A DNA stretch of 64,000 nucleotides, taken from NCBI RefSeq assembly GCF_014651535.1, contig NZ_BMXB01000003.1:1-64000 (forward strand), in the 5' to 3' direction. Under the pieces are notes generated by a model. The model was not told the DNA's origin. It ran no database searches and saw only the letters and a program-made list of their open reading frames with translations. The DNA is from Salinimicrobium marinum (GTDB lineage: Bacteria > Bacteroidota > Bacteroidia > Flavobacteriales > Flavobacteriaceae). A program made the position numbers and the translations under genes. Shown here piece by piece: positions 7,508 through 16,421 of the stretch. How positions within the stretch are numbered: position 1 is the stretch's first letter; the number at the start of each line of letters is the position of its first letter.

Positions 7508-8350
7508 ATGAATATCATAAAATTTTTAGACGAGTTCACATCAGAAAATCTTTTGGCTAAAACTTCATCAAGGAGAGACGTTTTTGGCACTTTTGGTTCT
7601 TTAGGAAAGAAAGCTGCACTGGCTGCAATTCCTTTTGGACTGGCTACCTCCTCAGGTAAAGCATATGCTGCACAGGATCAAAATGCAGCCATTGGTGCCT
7701 TACAATTAGCACTAACCCTGGAATACCTGGAAGCAGAATTTTATCTTAAAGCTTTGGAATCTGGAGTTTTACCGGGAGGGAGTAGGGCAGAAGCTGTTTA
7801 TCAGCAAATTTCAAAACATGAATCTGCTCATGTTGCATTTTTGAAATCAGGACTAGGTGATAATTCTATAGAATCCCCTGAATTTGATTTTACCGCAGGA
7901 GGGGCCTTTGATCCTTTTAATTATAATGGGACGGGTCAGGAAGTGGCTTATGCACAACTTTTAGCCCTGGCCCAGGCTTTTGAAGATACTGGTGTACGGG
8001 CATATAAAGGACAGGCAGGAAATCTAATGGGGACCCAATTTTTGACCCCGGCTTTGCAGATCCACTCTGTGGAAGCTCGTCATGCCTCTGAAGTACGAAG
8101 ATTAAGAGCAGATGTCATGGGGTTAAATCTTGAACAAAATGCGCTAGGCTGGATTACGCTTGATAACAAGGGGCCTGGAATGCCTGAAGCCACCCAGGCA
8201 GTATATAACGGAGAAGAGAACGTAACGCAGGGAGAAGTAAACCTTGTTGATGCAACAGCTTTTGATGCTGTGGCCGTATCACAATCATTTGATGAACCAA
8301 TGAGTGGAGAAACCGCATCTACTATTGCAGGTTTGTTTATCGTTTCTTAA
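7508..8350 (+). CDS. Tat-exported ferritin-like protein
   Basis: 280 aa. The N-terminal region carries SSRRDVFGTFGSLGKKAALA (about residues 20-40) then AAIPFGLATSSGKAYA, a Tat signal with a probable signal peptidase I site at AYA and no lipobox. The mature domain is a ferritin-like bundle homologous to the preceding gene: LEYLEAEFY, KHESAHVAFL, FEDTGVRAY and SVEARHASEV hold the expected Glu/His ligands. It is likely soluble in the periplasm while its partner is membrane-anchored. Transcription probably ends at the hairpin at 8379. An ECF sigma gene follows. Family recognition is strong; the function (oxidative stress, iron or a surface coat) is not shown by the sequence. Confidence 0.88.
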   Translation: MNIIKFLDEFTSENLLAKTSSRRDVFGTFGSLGKKAALAAIPFGLATSSGKAYAAQDQNAAIGALQLALTLEYLEAEFYLKALESGVLPGGSRAEAVYQQISKHESAHVAFLKSGLGDNSIESPEFDFTAGGAFDPFNYNGTGQEVAYAQLLALAQAFEDTGVRAYKGQAGNLMGTQFLTPALQIHSVEARHASEVRRLRADVMGLNLEQNALGWITLDNKGPGMPEATQAVYNGEENVTQGEVNLVDATAFDAVAVSQSFDEPMSGETASTIAGLFIVS

Positions 8351-8378
8351 TTCATAACAACAGGTTTAAGTGAAAAAG

Positions 8379-8410
8379 TTGTCTAAACGTAAAGTTTAGG
8401 CAATTTTTTT
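8379..8410 (+). terminator. Rho-independent terminator after the ferritin-like pair
   Basis: The stem TTGTCTAAAC (8379-8388)/GTTTAGGCAA (8394-8403) has a 5-nt loop, followed by seven T. It separates the ferritin genes from the sigma factor gene. Confidence 0.85.
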
Positions 8411-8538
8411 ATTTCGAGCCCTTCTGGTTGGAATGGTTTTGTGAGATACCCAATCATGATAAAAAAGATTTCATCTATTTTTCCAGAAGATGTTGATTTT
8501 AGGCTTTATTTTATACATTTAGATCATAATTTAATTCA

Positions 8539-9069
8539 ATGCAACAAGACGAATTAATTGCTCAACTTCAATCAGGCAACCAGAAGGCTTTCGAACGTAT
8601 TTATCAACTTTATTCAAAAAGTATTTATGGAATTATATATAATATAGTTCGTGATGAAAAAGTGTCCGAGGAAATCCTGCAGGATGTTTTCCTTAAAATA
8701 TGGAATAATGCTTCATCATATGATCATGACAAAGGACGTTTTTTCACCTGGATTTTAAATATAGCAAGAAATGCTTCCATTGATAAAAGGAGATCAAGAG
8801 ATTTTAATGACAATCGGCTAAACCTGAAAAGTGATCATTTTGTGGATATCCTGGAGGCCCGGAGTAATATTTCAGGAAAAATGGATGCTATTGGATTGCA
8901 AAAATATATTGATATACTCGGACCTGTTTGCAAAAAATTAATTGATCTTTTATTTTTCAAAGGATTTACACAGAAAGAAAGTGCAGAAGAACTTCAAATT
9001 CCATTAGGAACTGTAAAAACCAAAAACAGGATTTGTATTGACAAATTGAGAGCTAACGTTTTAAGATGA
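8539..9069 (+). CDS. ECF-type RNA polymerase sigma factor
   Basis: 176 aa. Region 2 (about 10-75) holds the usual YNIVRDEKVSEEILQDVFLK and WILNIARNASIDKRRS segments. Region 4 (about 115-170) ends with GFTQKESAEELQIPLGTVKT, the DNA-binding helix-turn-helix. It belongs to the sigma-70 ECF group that pairs with RskA-type anti-sigma factors. Its stop codon overlaps the start of the next gene by four bases (9066-9069), which indicates translational coupling with the anti-sigma gene. It presumably controls the neighbouring ferritin-like and Tat genes, but no promoter motif was matched to prove it. Confidence 0.94.
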   Translation: MQQDELIAQLQSGNQKAFERIYQLYSKSIYGIIYNIVRDEKVSEEILQDVFLKIWNNASSYDHDKGRFFTWILNIARNASIDKRRSRDFNDNRLNLKSDHFVDILEARSNISGKMDAIGLQKYIDILGPVCKKLIDLLFFKGFTQKESAEELQIPLGTVKTKNRICIDKLRANVLR

Positions 9070-9860
9070 TGGATATAAAGAAATACATATCATCCGGTAT
9101 TTTGGAATTATATGTCTACGGTGCACTATCAGAATCTGAAAGTGCAGAAGTATCCCGTATACTTAAGAAATACCCGGAAGTACGAGCAGAGGTAGAAGAA
9201 ATAGAAGAAGCCTTAATCACTTTATCCGGTGCTGCGGCGCCGAAGAATCCGGAATTCTTACTGCAATCAATAAAAGAAAAGCTTTCAAAAAGAATTGTAA
9301 CGATACCGGTAGAAACTAAACGAACCAATTGGTCCGCTTATCTGGGTTGGGCCGCCAGTATAGTGTTTTTGTTTGGACTGTTCCTGTTGTTTGATGAAAA
9401 CCAGGATTTAAAGGAATCCCTTCAGGCATTACAGTTGGATAAGGTACAACTAGAGACAGCAATTACAGAGGCAAGGAATGACACAGAAAAAACACGTGAA
9501 CTTTTAAATGCATTCAGGGATAGGAATGTTATAAAAGTTCCACTCCCGGGTCAGGAGATTGCTCCGCAAGCATATGCCGCTGCCTATTGGGATAAGGATG
9601 AAAATATTACATATATAGATGGGAAAGATCTTCCTGAACCTCCCAGAGGAATGGTTTATCAGGTATGGTCTTTAAAAATAAATCCGCTTGTTCCTAGCAG
9701 TATTGGATTATTGAATGAGTTTGAAAGGGACGAGAATAAGGTTTTTAAACTTGAAAATCCGAATGTTTCCGAAGGATTCGGGATCACGCTGGAGCCTGCA
9801 GGAGGAAGCGAAACACCAACGTTGGAAAGGCTTTATGCATTAGGAACCGTAAATTCATAG
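9066..9860 (+). CDS. RskA-type anti-sigma factor
   Basis: 264 aa. A short N-terminal zinc-less anti-sigma domain (SGILELYVYGALSESESAEV, about 10-30) is followed by a single membrane helix (about 91-108, WAASIVFLFGLFLLF), a coiled coil (about 110-155) and a C-terminal RskA-like periplasmic domain. That domain carries the usual repeats AAYWDKDENITYIDG, LPEPPRGMVYQVWSL and GFGITLEPAGGS. It holds the upstream-encoded sigma factor at the membrane until a signal releases it. Being translated from an overlapping start ensures stoichiometric synthesis. Confidence 0.92.
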   Translation: MMDIKKYISSGILELYVYGALSESESAEVSRILKKYPEVRAEVEEIEEALITLSGAAAPKNPEFLLQSIKEKLSKRIVTIPVETKRTNWSAYLGWAASIVFLFGLFLLFDENQDLKESLQALQLDKVQLETAITEARNDTEKTRELLNAFRDRNVIKVPLPGQEIAPQAYAAAYWDKDENITYIDGKDLPEPPRGMVYQVWSLKINPLVPSSIGLLNEFERDENKVFKLENPNVSEGFGITLEPAGGSETPTLERLYALGTVNS

Positions 9861-9892
9861 AACAAAATAAAGCATTCTTTAACTTTCGAAAT

Positions 9893-11301
9893 CACTAGTG
9901 TCCGGTAAAAAAATAAACAGGGCTAGCTTTTTGAACACTAACCCGGTATATCTACTTTTCAGTTACGACACAAAAAAGCTAGACATGGGTAAAAGTAAGG
10001 ATTTTAACGGACAGCCTATATTTAATCAATTAATAAAGTTCATTGACAAAAGTGAAGTATGAAAGATAGCTCGTGAGCATAGTGCAGATCGGTATGTATG
10101 TAAAGAAGTTTACGACCTATAATCACCTGGTTGTAATGCTTTTCGTGTCCCTAGAAGGCTATCAGGCAATACGAGAAACGATTTTGGGACTACTTGCTAA
10201 TGCGCATAAACTGGCTCATTTAGGCCTGTCGTACCTGGTTAGACGAAGTACTTTCGCTGAGGCCAATAAAAGCCGGGATAGTGCGATTTTTGGGGATATC
10301 TACCTAAGTGTTTACCAAAAACATGCAGGAAGTTTAGCGGACAGCCGGTTAAGCGATGCTGACCTAAAACGTCTTTATATATGGATTCTACCACCATTTC
10401 CTTGTTTAAAGATACACCTAAGGGCGTAGGGCGCAATCCCAAGCAAGACAAAAAGAAGGGTGGGATAAAAGCTCACACAATTATTAAGGCCAGTGAGAAT
10501 GTTCCCTGTCTTGTGCGCTATAGTGAAGCCGTACGGCACGACCATATATTTCTGACAGAAGTTTTCAACCTAGTAAAAGGTTCTATCATTACTTTTAATA
10601 AAGGTTATGTTGACTATGCTCAATATGAAGCCCTTACGCAAAGCCAGATATGGTACGTGACTCGATTAAAGGATAATGCCACTTACCGGCCAGGAAAAGA
10701 ATTTGATATCCCTGAGGATGCCGATTCAGGGGTGCTAAAGGATGAGGAAATCATTTTATTTTATGGTGAGGGAAAGCAGCTGAAACATCATTCCAGACGC
10801 ATAGCATATTGGGACAGCGAAAACAACAGGTTGTTTGAATTCATCACCAATAATATGGAGCTAAAAGCTGAAAAGATAGCCTTAATTTATAAAAAACGAT
10901 GGCATATCGAGCTGCTATTCAAGCAGCTAAAACAGAATTTTCCGCTAAAATATATATTCTAGGGGATAATGAAAATGCTATTGAAATACAGATCTGGACG
11001 GCTATGTTAACTAATCTTCTGATCACCTTAGTGAAAGGAAAAGTAAAAAGGAAATGGGCCTTTTCCAATCTGGTGTCCATTATAAGGCAGCAGTTAATGA
11101 ATTACATCAACCTGTATGGCTTTTTAGAAGATCCAGAGGGAAGTTGGCGGGAAGTGATTAAACAGAAAAAAATAAAATACCAAAATTCTCTGTTCCCAGA
11201 GACAATGGGGGCTTACTTTTGAAAAGTATAAATATGATATCTCATTATCAACAACTTAAGTTGATGAATAATTTAAATTCCGGTTTTACCGGACAACAAT
11301 G
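9893..11301 (+). mobile_element. IS4-family insertion element with 9 bp target duplication
   Basis: The 18 bp imperfect ends CACTAGTGTCCGGTAAAA (9893-9910) and, on the other strand, CATTGTTGTCCGGTAAAA (11301-11284) match at 15 of 18 positions. Outside them, TTTCGAAAT occurs directly repeated at 9884-9892 and 11302-11310, a 9 bp target duplication as expected for the IS4 group. The element is 1,409 bp and holds one decayed transposase gene. Its ends look better preserved than its gene. Confidence 0.88.
9985..11222 (+). pseudogene. Decayed IS4-family transposase (DUF4372-type N-terminus)
   Basis: The start MGKSKDFNGQPIFNQLIKFI matches the DUF4372 N-terminus of these transposases. The frame is broken by a TGA at codon 26 and by three frame changes: near 10110, near 10380 (just before MDSTTISLFKDT, which holds the first catalytic Asp) and near 10955. 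The IS4 signature Y-2-R-3-E-6-K is visible as YKKRWHIELLFKQLK. The protein would be about 410 aa if repaired. The element cannot move itself unless helped in trans. Confidence 0.9.
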
Positions 11302-11341
11302 TTTCGAAATCTCTTAATACATTCGAGCAGTTCTCTTTTAT

Positions 11342-11659
11342 TTAATGATGTTGGATACCGCAGAACAACTGCCACTCCAGGTTTCCATTGAGATGCTCTA
11401 TAAGACGCTTATCAGAACAACAGCCATAATATTTTAAAAACATCAGGGCTAATTTACCCTGGGGTGAGAAGATGGAGGTAGGCCCCACCTTGGAATCCAA
11501 AAGCTCAAAGGAACGAACCAGTTCATCCCATGGGATTGCCAGATAGATCTTGCCCAAATCACCTTGCAAAAAGCGCTGGTAAAATGAATCAAATTGTTCA
11601 ATAGAAGATGAGAAGGAAAAACTATGCTGAAAGTTGGAAATTCTTTGTATTTTGTACAT
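11342..11659 (-). pseudogene. N-terminal fragment of an IS1182/IS5-like transposase
   Basis: The frame is open from 11719, but the likely start is the Met at 11659 (MYKIQRISNFQHSF), giving 106 aa. The segment LAIPWDELVRSF followed by PQGKLALMFLKYYGCCSDKR and LIEHLNGNLEWQLFCGI is the N-terminal DUF772-type region of such transposases. It stops abruptly at 11342, about 40 bp from the right end of the IS4 element, so the catalytic half is missing. A hairpin with arms AAAACCCCGA and CGGGGTTTT lies at 11673-11715, upstream of the fragment. Confidence 0.7.
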
Positions 11660-11849
11660 ACGATTTAAGATTAAAACCCCGATTTTTGAGCTAGAGACTC
11701 GTTTTCGGGGTTTTATCATACTTAAATATAAGAATTAAATACCTGATAATAAATATTCTAACACACTCTGATAAGGAGGAGTAAAATTAGGTTTATAGAT
11801 GGATCTCTCTATTAGAGATGCTTTATTTCGATTTTGAGCAATTTTTTTA

Positions 11850-12356
11850 TTAAATTTTTAAACCAATTCCGGCATAACCAGATGGTTTGAACTTCTCAAG
11901 GTCACCTCTGTATCTTCCTTCAGCCCTTAAAGAGAAATAGAATCTCGAAAAACAATGATATTCCATTTGTCCTGAAATACTGGCGCTTCCAAATAAAACC
12001 TTCTGAAGCCAGGAAACGTGTCTTTCAATCATGGATAATCCTCCTAAAAGGGCATAGTTGAAATTGCCTTCATGATTGAAAACATGTCCCATTTGAAAAC
12101 CATAAGAGGAGAATTTTATAGCATTGAAATTCTCGTAACTCGCCTGTACCTGGAATCCATGGTTTCGGTACCCCATATTCAATACCCCATCAAAAGCTGG
12201 TTCATTCACGGGACTTCCGTAGATGGCATTTCGTGGATCCAGTTCTGTCCCCACAAAAAAGAATGAAGGCTTTTCAGCCCGATTGAAATACTGTCCCTGG
12301 CATAATAGAGGAATGAGAATAATGAAAATGGTTAAAATGTGTAAAGATGGTTTCAT
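11850..12356 (-). CDS. Hypothetical secreted or outer-membrane protein
   Basis: 168 aa with a signal peptide (MKPSLHILTIFIILIPLLCQ, cleavage near GQ at 21-22). The mature part is rich in Gly, Tyr and Phe with alternating hydrophobic residues and ends in GYAGIGLKI. It has the look of a small outer-membrane beta barrel. It follows the next gene upstream (12368-12886) after only 11 bp and shares its pattern, so the two probably form one transcript. I do not recognise a named family. Confidence 0.6.
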   Translation of the reverse strand: MKPSLHILTIFIILIPLLCQGQYFNRAEKPSFFFVGTELDPRNAIYGSPVNEPAFDGVLNMGYRNHGFQVQASYENFNAIKFSSYGFQMGHVFNHEGNFNYALLGGLSMIERHVSWLQKVLFGSASISGQMEYHCFSRFYFSLRAEGRYRGDLEKFKPSGYAGIGLKI

Positions 12357-12367
12357 TATTTTTTAAT

Positions 12368-12886
12368 TTAACCTTTATATTCTTTCAATTTCACTCTTAT
12401 GCCAATACTGCCTTCCATAATGCCATGCAAATCAATATCAGGTCGTCTTTGATAACCAATACGTCCCGAAACTCCGATTTTTGGATAAACCCAAAACACA
12501 CCGGTGACTCGTGTCATCCAGCCCATAAATCCAAATAAGTGATGCTGGTCTGGCTCCCAGTCCACCAGTTCCTTCCGAAGAATCATGGATAAACCACCTC
12601 CGACAGCTATATCATACCAATCTCCCTTTGCGAGATAGTAATCTGTTCCAAAACCATAGTTATGGTAATTGCCGCCATCAAACCTTCCGTAGAAAAGAAA
12701 TGCGCTGTAATTCCACATGACCGCACCGGCTTCGAGGTCAATGTCGGCACCTCTGTAGTTCAACTGGTTTCCCGGATTTTCCCTCAGTCCAAAGCCATTA
12801 TTTAAATCTCCGCTTAGATCCACATATTGAGCACTACAAAATAGTGGCAACAGCAACAGAATATTCAACGCTGCTTTTCGTAACAT
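12368..12886 (-). CDS. Hypothetical outer-membrane beta-barrel-like protein
   Basis: 172 aa with an N-terminal signal peptide (MLRKAALNILLLLPLFCSAQ, cleavage after SAQ). The rest alternates aromatic and polar residues (LFYGRFDGGNYHNYGFGTDY, KIGVSGRIGYQRRPDIDLHG), suggesting a small beta barrel. It is the upstream partner of 11850-12356. Function unknown. Confidence 0.6.
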   Translation of the reverse strand: MLRKAALNILLLLPLFCSAQYVDLSGDLNNGFGLRENPGNQLNYRGADIDLEAGAVMWNYSAFLFYGRFDGGNYHNYGFGTDYYLAKGDWYDIAVGGGLSMILRKELVDWEPDQHHLFGFMGWMTRVTGVFWVYPKIGVSGRIGYQRRPDIDLHGIMEGSIGIRVKLKEYKG

Positions 12887-13432
12887 ACCTGTAAAATGTA
12901 TTAGTAAAACTTCCTTTATGTAGGGTGAGGGGGGAGTATTTCCTACTAATTTAACCTTAAATAGTTATGAAGAAAGGAGGTTTCGATGAAGGGCCGTATT
13001 ATTCGTTTAACAAGGAAGGAACTTCATTCTTAGCAAGAAATTAAAAATTAAAAGTAGGAAAATATTTAATAAATTGTTCTTAATTAAAAACTTAGCTAGA
13101 AATCAAAAAATAAATTCGAGATCTAATATCATGGAAGTCCTAAAACTAATTACCAATTATTCACTTTTCATATTGACGGTACCGAGTTTCAAACGCTTAA
13201 AGAATTTAAAAATTATTTATCAAATGCTTAAAAGGGTATCCATAATACCAGGAAATTTCTTCTTTAAAAGAAGAAATTGCTTTGGGAGAGGTCATTTCCA
13301 GGCTGCTCCTGCTGTGTTAAGCTTCATGACCTTGAGCCTGGTAAAACGAATTAAAGATGGAATGCATGGACTAAAAATTTTAATTTTAATCTGTTGAAAA
13401 GAAGTAATATAACTGGTGAAATATAAATTTAA
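12887..13432. other. Gap with hairpin and possible gene scrap
   Basis: No convincing gene in about 545 bp. A near-perfect palindrome with arms AATTTCTTCTT and AAGAAGAAATT sits at 13254-13278. An open stretch at 13131-13230 can be read with one frame change as ...LITNYSLF and HIDGTEFQTLKEFKNYLSNA. It could be a decayed small gene, but I cannot assign it. Confidence 0.35.
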
Positions 13433-13933
13433 ATGAAAACAGTACAATACCTCGTAATGTTCTTTACCTTTCTTTTGCTCCTAAACGCCTGCTCAAAAGA
13501 TGCTGAACCTGAGGCTCCATCTTGTTCTCAAACGGAAAATATTTCGATGAAAATCAACGGGGATGAGAAGCAATTTGAAATTCAGGGATGGGGAATTTCC
13601 CTGGATAATGACGGTACAGGACATACCCTCGAGCTCCTCATAGTTTCCGGAGTTTATTATCCATCACAAGATTCATATGCCATAAGTATAGAATTGCCCT
13701 ATAAAAAAACAGGAGATAATATCATTGAGGAATTTAATTATTTTCGGGTTAAAGACACAACCTCCGCCCGGGGGGATTTTGATCCGGGAAATCTACAGAG
13801 CAGCGTGTATATAAACAGCAATACCTGTATTAGCCTATCATTCTCCGGAACCGCTATAATTGATGGAAAGGAAATAATTATCTCTGAAGGGGTTATCGAA
13901 CATGTTTATAGGGAAGCCTTTGAGGACCAATAA
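13433..13933 (+). CDS. Hypothetical lipoprotein
   Basis: 166 aa. The signal peptide ends in a lipobox (LLLLNAC, Cys20) followed by SKDAEPEAP, so export and lipidation are expected. The mature domain is predicted beta-rich (FSGTAIIDGKEIIISEGVIE) and has one cysteine near 32 and another near 128. It looks like one of the many small Flavobacteriaceae surface lipoproteins. No family is recognised and no clear operon partner is seen. Confidence 0.7.
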   Translation: MKTVQYLVMFFTFLLLLNACSKDAEPEAPSCSQTENISMKINGDEKQFEIQGWGISLDNDGTGHTLELLIVSGVYYPSQDSYAISIELPYKKTGDNIIEEFNYFRVKDTTSARGDFDPGNLQSSVYINSNTCISLSFSGTAIIDGKEIIISEGVIEHVYREAFEDQ

Positions 13934-14143
13934 ACTACTTCCATGTGTGAGGCTATTCATCCACCTCCAAAGGGGAGAATATACCTTGCGCCAGCTACAA
14001 CCATGAAAAAACGAAAAAGAGTCCATGGAATCTACTGATTTCATATTATAACATTGTTGGAATTTTAGATTGTAAGCTTTTTCACGGTTACTGTCAACGG
14101 CAGGAGGCGTTTGTTGACATCCAGCTTTATAAAAAGTTTTTTA

Positions 14144-14167
14144 GCGCAAAGTCAGAGGACTTTGCGC
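14144..14167 (-). terminator. Hairpin downstream of the small gene at 14198-14431
   Basis: A perfect 10 bp stem (GCGCAAAGTC/GACTTTGCGC) with a 4-nt loop. On minus it is followed by an A-run, then ACTTTTT, so it is a weak terminator at best. Confidence 0.5.
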
Positions 14168-14197
14168 AGCATGGCTGTTAAGAAAAAAAGCCATGTT

Positions 14198-14431
14198 TCA
14201 GAGTTCGGTTTTCGTGTCTCCCGTTTGTTCATGAGCGGAATCCCTTGCATCCTTAAGGGATTTTTCAGCTCTTACAAAGAACTCATCCCTTTCCATACTT
14301 TTAAGTTCTTCTGCTTCCTCAGCGCTAAACCACGCACTGAATTCTTCTGTTGCTGAATTCATGATTCTATACATGTTCATATCAGCATTAAATAATAATT
14401 CATAATCCCCAACGATTCTTTGACTTCCCAT
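14198..14431 (-). CDS. Small hypothetical soluble protein
   Basis: 77 aa, acidic, with no signal peptide. The sequence (YELLFNADMNMYRIMNSATE, then FSAWFSAEEAEELKSMERDE) suggests a short beta hairpin followed by a charged helix. A hairpin 31 bp downstream supports a discrete transcript. The plus strand is open too, but its product is arginine/phenylalanine-rich and unlike a protein. Function unknown. Confidence 0.5.
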   Translation of the reverse strand: MGSQRIVGDYELLFNADMNMYRIMNSATEEFSAWFSAEEAEELKSMERDEFFVRAEKSLKDARDSAHEQTGDTKTEL

Positions 14432-14771
14432 AAAATTTTTATTTTTAAGATAATAAATTTCCGTGGTTATCCCAGAAATGAACTCTTAATTTTCTTATGA
14501 GCTCGGGGAAAAGGAAATACATTTCTAAATCACTTGATTTTGATTCCAAATCTTTCATGTCAGTGGCTGGTATGTTTTAGGATTACCTTTCAGTAAGGGA
14601 ACAGAAGCTGCAGCAGAGCGGCATCCTCTGGTTTAAATTTCAGAAATTAGAATAACAGATGGAAATATTCCGCTCCTCTGGAGTTTTTAAATTAATTCAG
14701 GAGCTTATTTTCAGAGGGTTCAGGTTTTTTGTTAAATTAGGTTCCACGTTAGGCGTTTTTAAAAATCAAAA
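14432..14771. other. Gap with nothing recognised
   Basis: About 340 bp between two divergent hypothetical genes. I see no RNA gene, repeat or clear promoter beyond general AT-richness. Confidence 0.4.
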
Positions 14772-15392
14772 ATGAAAAACCTATTTGTATTTTCCTTTTT
14801 CCTCATTACCACAATAACCTTATCTCAATCAGCTAAAGAAAAACGTTTTAAGCAGGATGTCGCTAGGCTGGTAGAAGAAATGGAATCCATGTATACCATT
14901 GATAAACTTCTGCTGGAATACTCTTCTGTCATATCCTATAACAGGAGCGATACCGTTCGTATAGATAATCTATCGGAAAGACTGGGAATAGTAGAAACAG
15001 CTAACAAGAAAATTATCAACGATAGTTTAACCGATTATATTTTCAAGAATCATATCAATCCCAAATACGGTGAACACTCAGTCCGGATGATTGCCATCAT
15101 CAAAAAATATGGTTTTCCGGGCAAAGAAAGGATCAGGCTGTACTATGATAAAGAATTCAGAGATCCAAAATTCATGCCTTATCGGCTTTTGGAAAATGCC
15201 CCGTTAGAACACTCTATAAAATTAAAAAAGCTCTTAAGAAAAGAGCTTAAGAAAGGACGTATCAACAAATGTACATATGGAAATTTAATGTGGCGCCTCT
15301 CCAGGCCAATGGACACACAGATTCTGCTGGACAACGGTTATGTAATGGAAGAGAAAGATGGTGTCCCTCATTTCAAACCAGATTGTGAATAG
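14772..15392 (+). CDS. Hypothetical secreted protein, weakly DUF6624-like
   Basis: 206 aa with a signal peptide (MKNLFVFSFFLITTITLSQS). The mature protein is charged and helical. Segments such as DYIFKNHINPKYGEHSVRMI, then IAIIKKYGFPGKERIRLYYD, recall the helical DUF6624 fold (a ...GFP... turn between helices), but the C-terminal YGTQ signature of that family is not evident. No operon partner. Function unknown. Confidence 0.6.
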   Translation: MKNLFVFSFFLITTITLSQSAKEKRFKQDVARLVEEMESMYTIDKLLLEYSSVISYNRSDTVRIDNLSERLGIVETANKKIINDSLTDYIFKNHINPKYGEHSVRMIAIIKKYGFPGKERIRLYYDKEFRDPKFMPYRLLENAPLEHSIKLKKLLRKELKKGRINKCTYGNLMWRLSRPMDTQILLDNGYVMEEKDGVPHFKPDCE

Positions 15393-15486
15393 GTTTGAGT
15401 GAAGAAATTAAGGAAGGATTAAAAATAACGATACAAAATATTTATAAAATAGGAGGTGGTGCGAGGAATCTATTAGCCATAATTAG

Positions 15487-15765
15487 TCATTTAAAAATTT
15501 CGTCATCAAAGAAATCTTTAAGTGATATCTCAATAATGCTGCAAAATTGATTTACAGAATAAATAGATATTCCTCTTCCAGTTTTTTTACCGCTTTTGGG
15601 ATCAGTTTTAATTGGATTTTCCCATCTACTTATAAGCTGTTTGTCAATACTGTGTTTTTTCACAAAATCAGCCTGTTTAGGTCCGCAATACTTTTCTCTA
15701 AGATATTTAATTCTTATGGAAATTTTGTTTGCCAAGATTATATCTTCATCTGAGAGCTCTGCCAT
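15487..15765 (-). CDS. XRE-type DNA-binding protein
   Basis: 92 aa, essentially a single helix-turn-helix domain: IRIKYLREKYCGPKQADFVK (helices 1-2), SIDKQLISRWENP (recognition helix, the typical xxxISRWE motif) and ISIYSVNQFCSIIEISLKDF. There is no effector domain, so it is probably a small repressor or an antitoxin-like regulator. No toxin-like gene is adjacent on the same strand. A 60 bp inverted repeat lies 160 bp upstream and could be a target. Confidence 0.8.
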   Translation of the reverse strand: MAELSDEDIILANKISIRIKYLREKYCGPKQADFVKKHSIDKQLISRWENPIKTDPKSGKKTGRGISIYSVNQFCSIIEISLKDFFDDEIFK

Positions 15766-15925
15766 AGTGCAATTTGAAAAATCTGAAAAGAAATTAAGTA
15801 AACCACTTGGTAGACAAATAATTAATTTCTATATTTGGTTCATAGTAATATATTTGCGAAACTTCTTTAAGTAAAATATTAGAAGCATTTGCTTTGAATC
15901 TCGACTTGAAAACTGGTAATTTTTA

Positions 15926-15985
15926 GTACACGAGATGATAAGTGAGGTGCTCACGACCCGGGGCGTGGGCTCACTTATTGTGTAC
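15926..15985. repeat. Long interrupted inverted repeat
   Basis: The outer arms GTACAC (15926-15931) and GTGTAC (15980-15985) enclose inner arms ATAAGTGAG (15938-15946) and CTCACTTAT (15970-15978), with a GC-rich centre of roughly CTCACG/CGTGGG around CCCGGGG. It has no T-run, so it is unlikely to be a simple terminator. It could be a transposon end, a recombination site or an operator. Confidence 0.6.
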
Positions 15986-16129
15986 AAGGTATACCAGTAC
16001 CCCAAGTCAATAAGTTGAGTTTCCACGCCTTTTTTCATTCTGGCGTTACGTCTTCTCAACCTCTTTCAAAGCCTTTGTTTCTTCAAAACGCAAGAAGGTT
16101 CTCAAAACCATTTTAAACATTATTTGCCT

Positions 16130-16300
16130 TGACAGGATTAGCCATTGTTAAGGTTTTCGCAGGGACCTAGTTTAATCATTAGTCCCGGTGGGTCACCACA
16201 ACCGCATACCCTACAGTGCAGTGGCGACGGGTGGGAGGGAAACTCCCTTTCCCCCTAAGGGGAATGGGAAATATTGTGTAACAAGTAAAACAAGAGCCTA
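16130..16300 (+). promoter_or_regulatory. GC-rich structured leader upstream of the susC operon (function unknown)
   Basis: Unlike its AT-rich surroundings, this stretch holds consecutive potential hairpins: GGGAC (16162-16166)/GTCCC (16182-16186), and TTCCCC followed by a CTAA loop and GGGGAA near 16250-16265. A 63-codon frame from a GTG at 16188 to 16379 also crosses it but resembles no protein. It may be a leader RNA or a decayed gene. No known riboswitch motif was matched. Confidence 0.3.
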
Positions 16301-16382
16301 TGAAACATTAAAAAAAGACGAATACCCGCAAGGGACAACCTATTTAGCTCCATTTCGAGAGCAAATAAACATATTATAAAAT

Positions 16383-16421
16383 AGCCTTCCGGTCACTTTT
16401 GGCGAAGCTCGCCGGAAGGCT
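16383..16421. terminator. Hairpin 43 bp before susC
   Basis: The arms AGCCTTCCGG and CCGGAAGGCT are perfect and 19 nt apart. There is no T-run on plus. On minus the stem is followed by ATTTTATAATA. It could end upstream transcription or influence the susC leader. Confidence 0.5.

Noticed and set aside
13074-13397. 107-codon plus frame
   Set aside because: The composition is unlike a protein. With a frame change a short stretch slightly recalls a barstar N-terminus, but this is too weak to claim.
14111-14356. 81-codon plus frame opposite the small minus gene
   Set aside because: Ser/Phe-rich shadow frame; the minus frame has the better protein-like character and a downstream hairpin.
15829-16059. 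76-codon minus frame across the inverted repeat
   Set aside because: It runs through the palindrome and has no recognisable features.
16188-16379. 63-codon frame from a GTG before susC
   Set aside because: No family resemblance, and it crosses a strongly structured GC-rich stretch. Recorded as a possible leader or relic rather than a gene.
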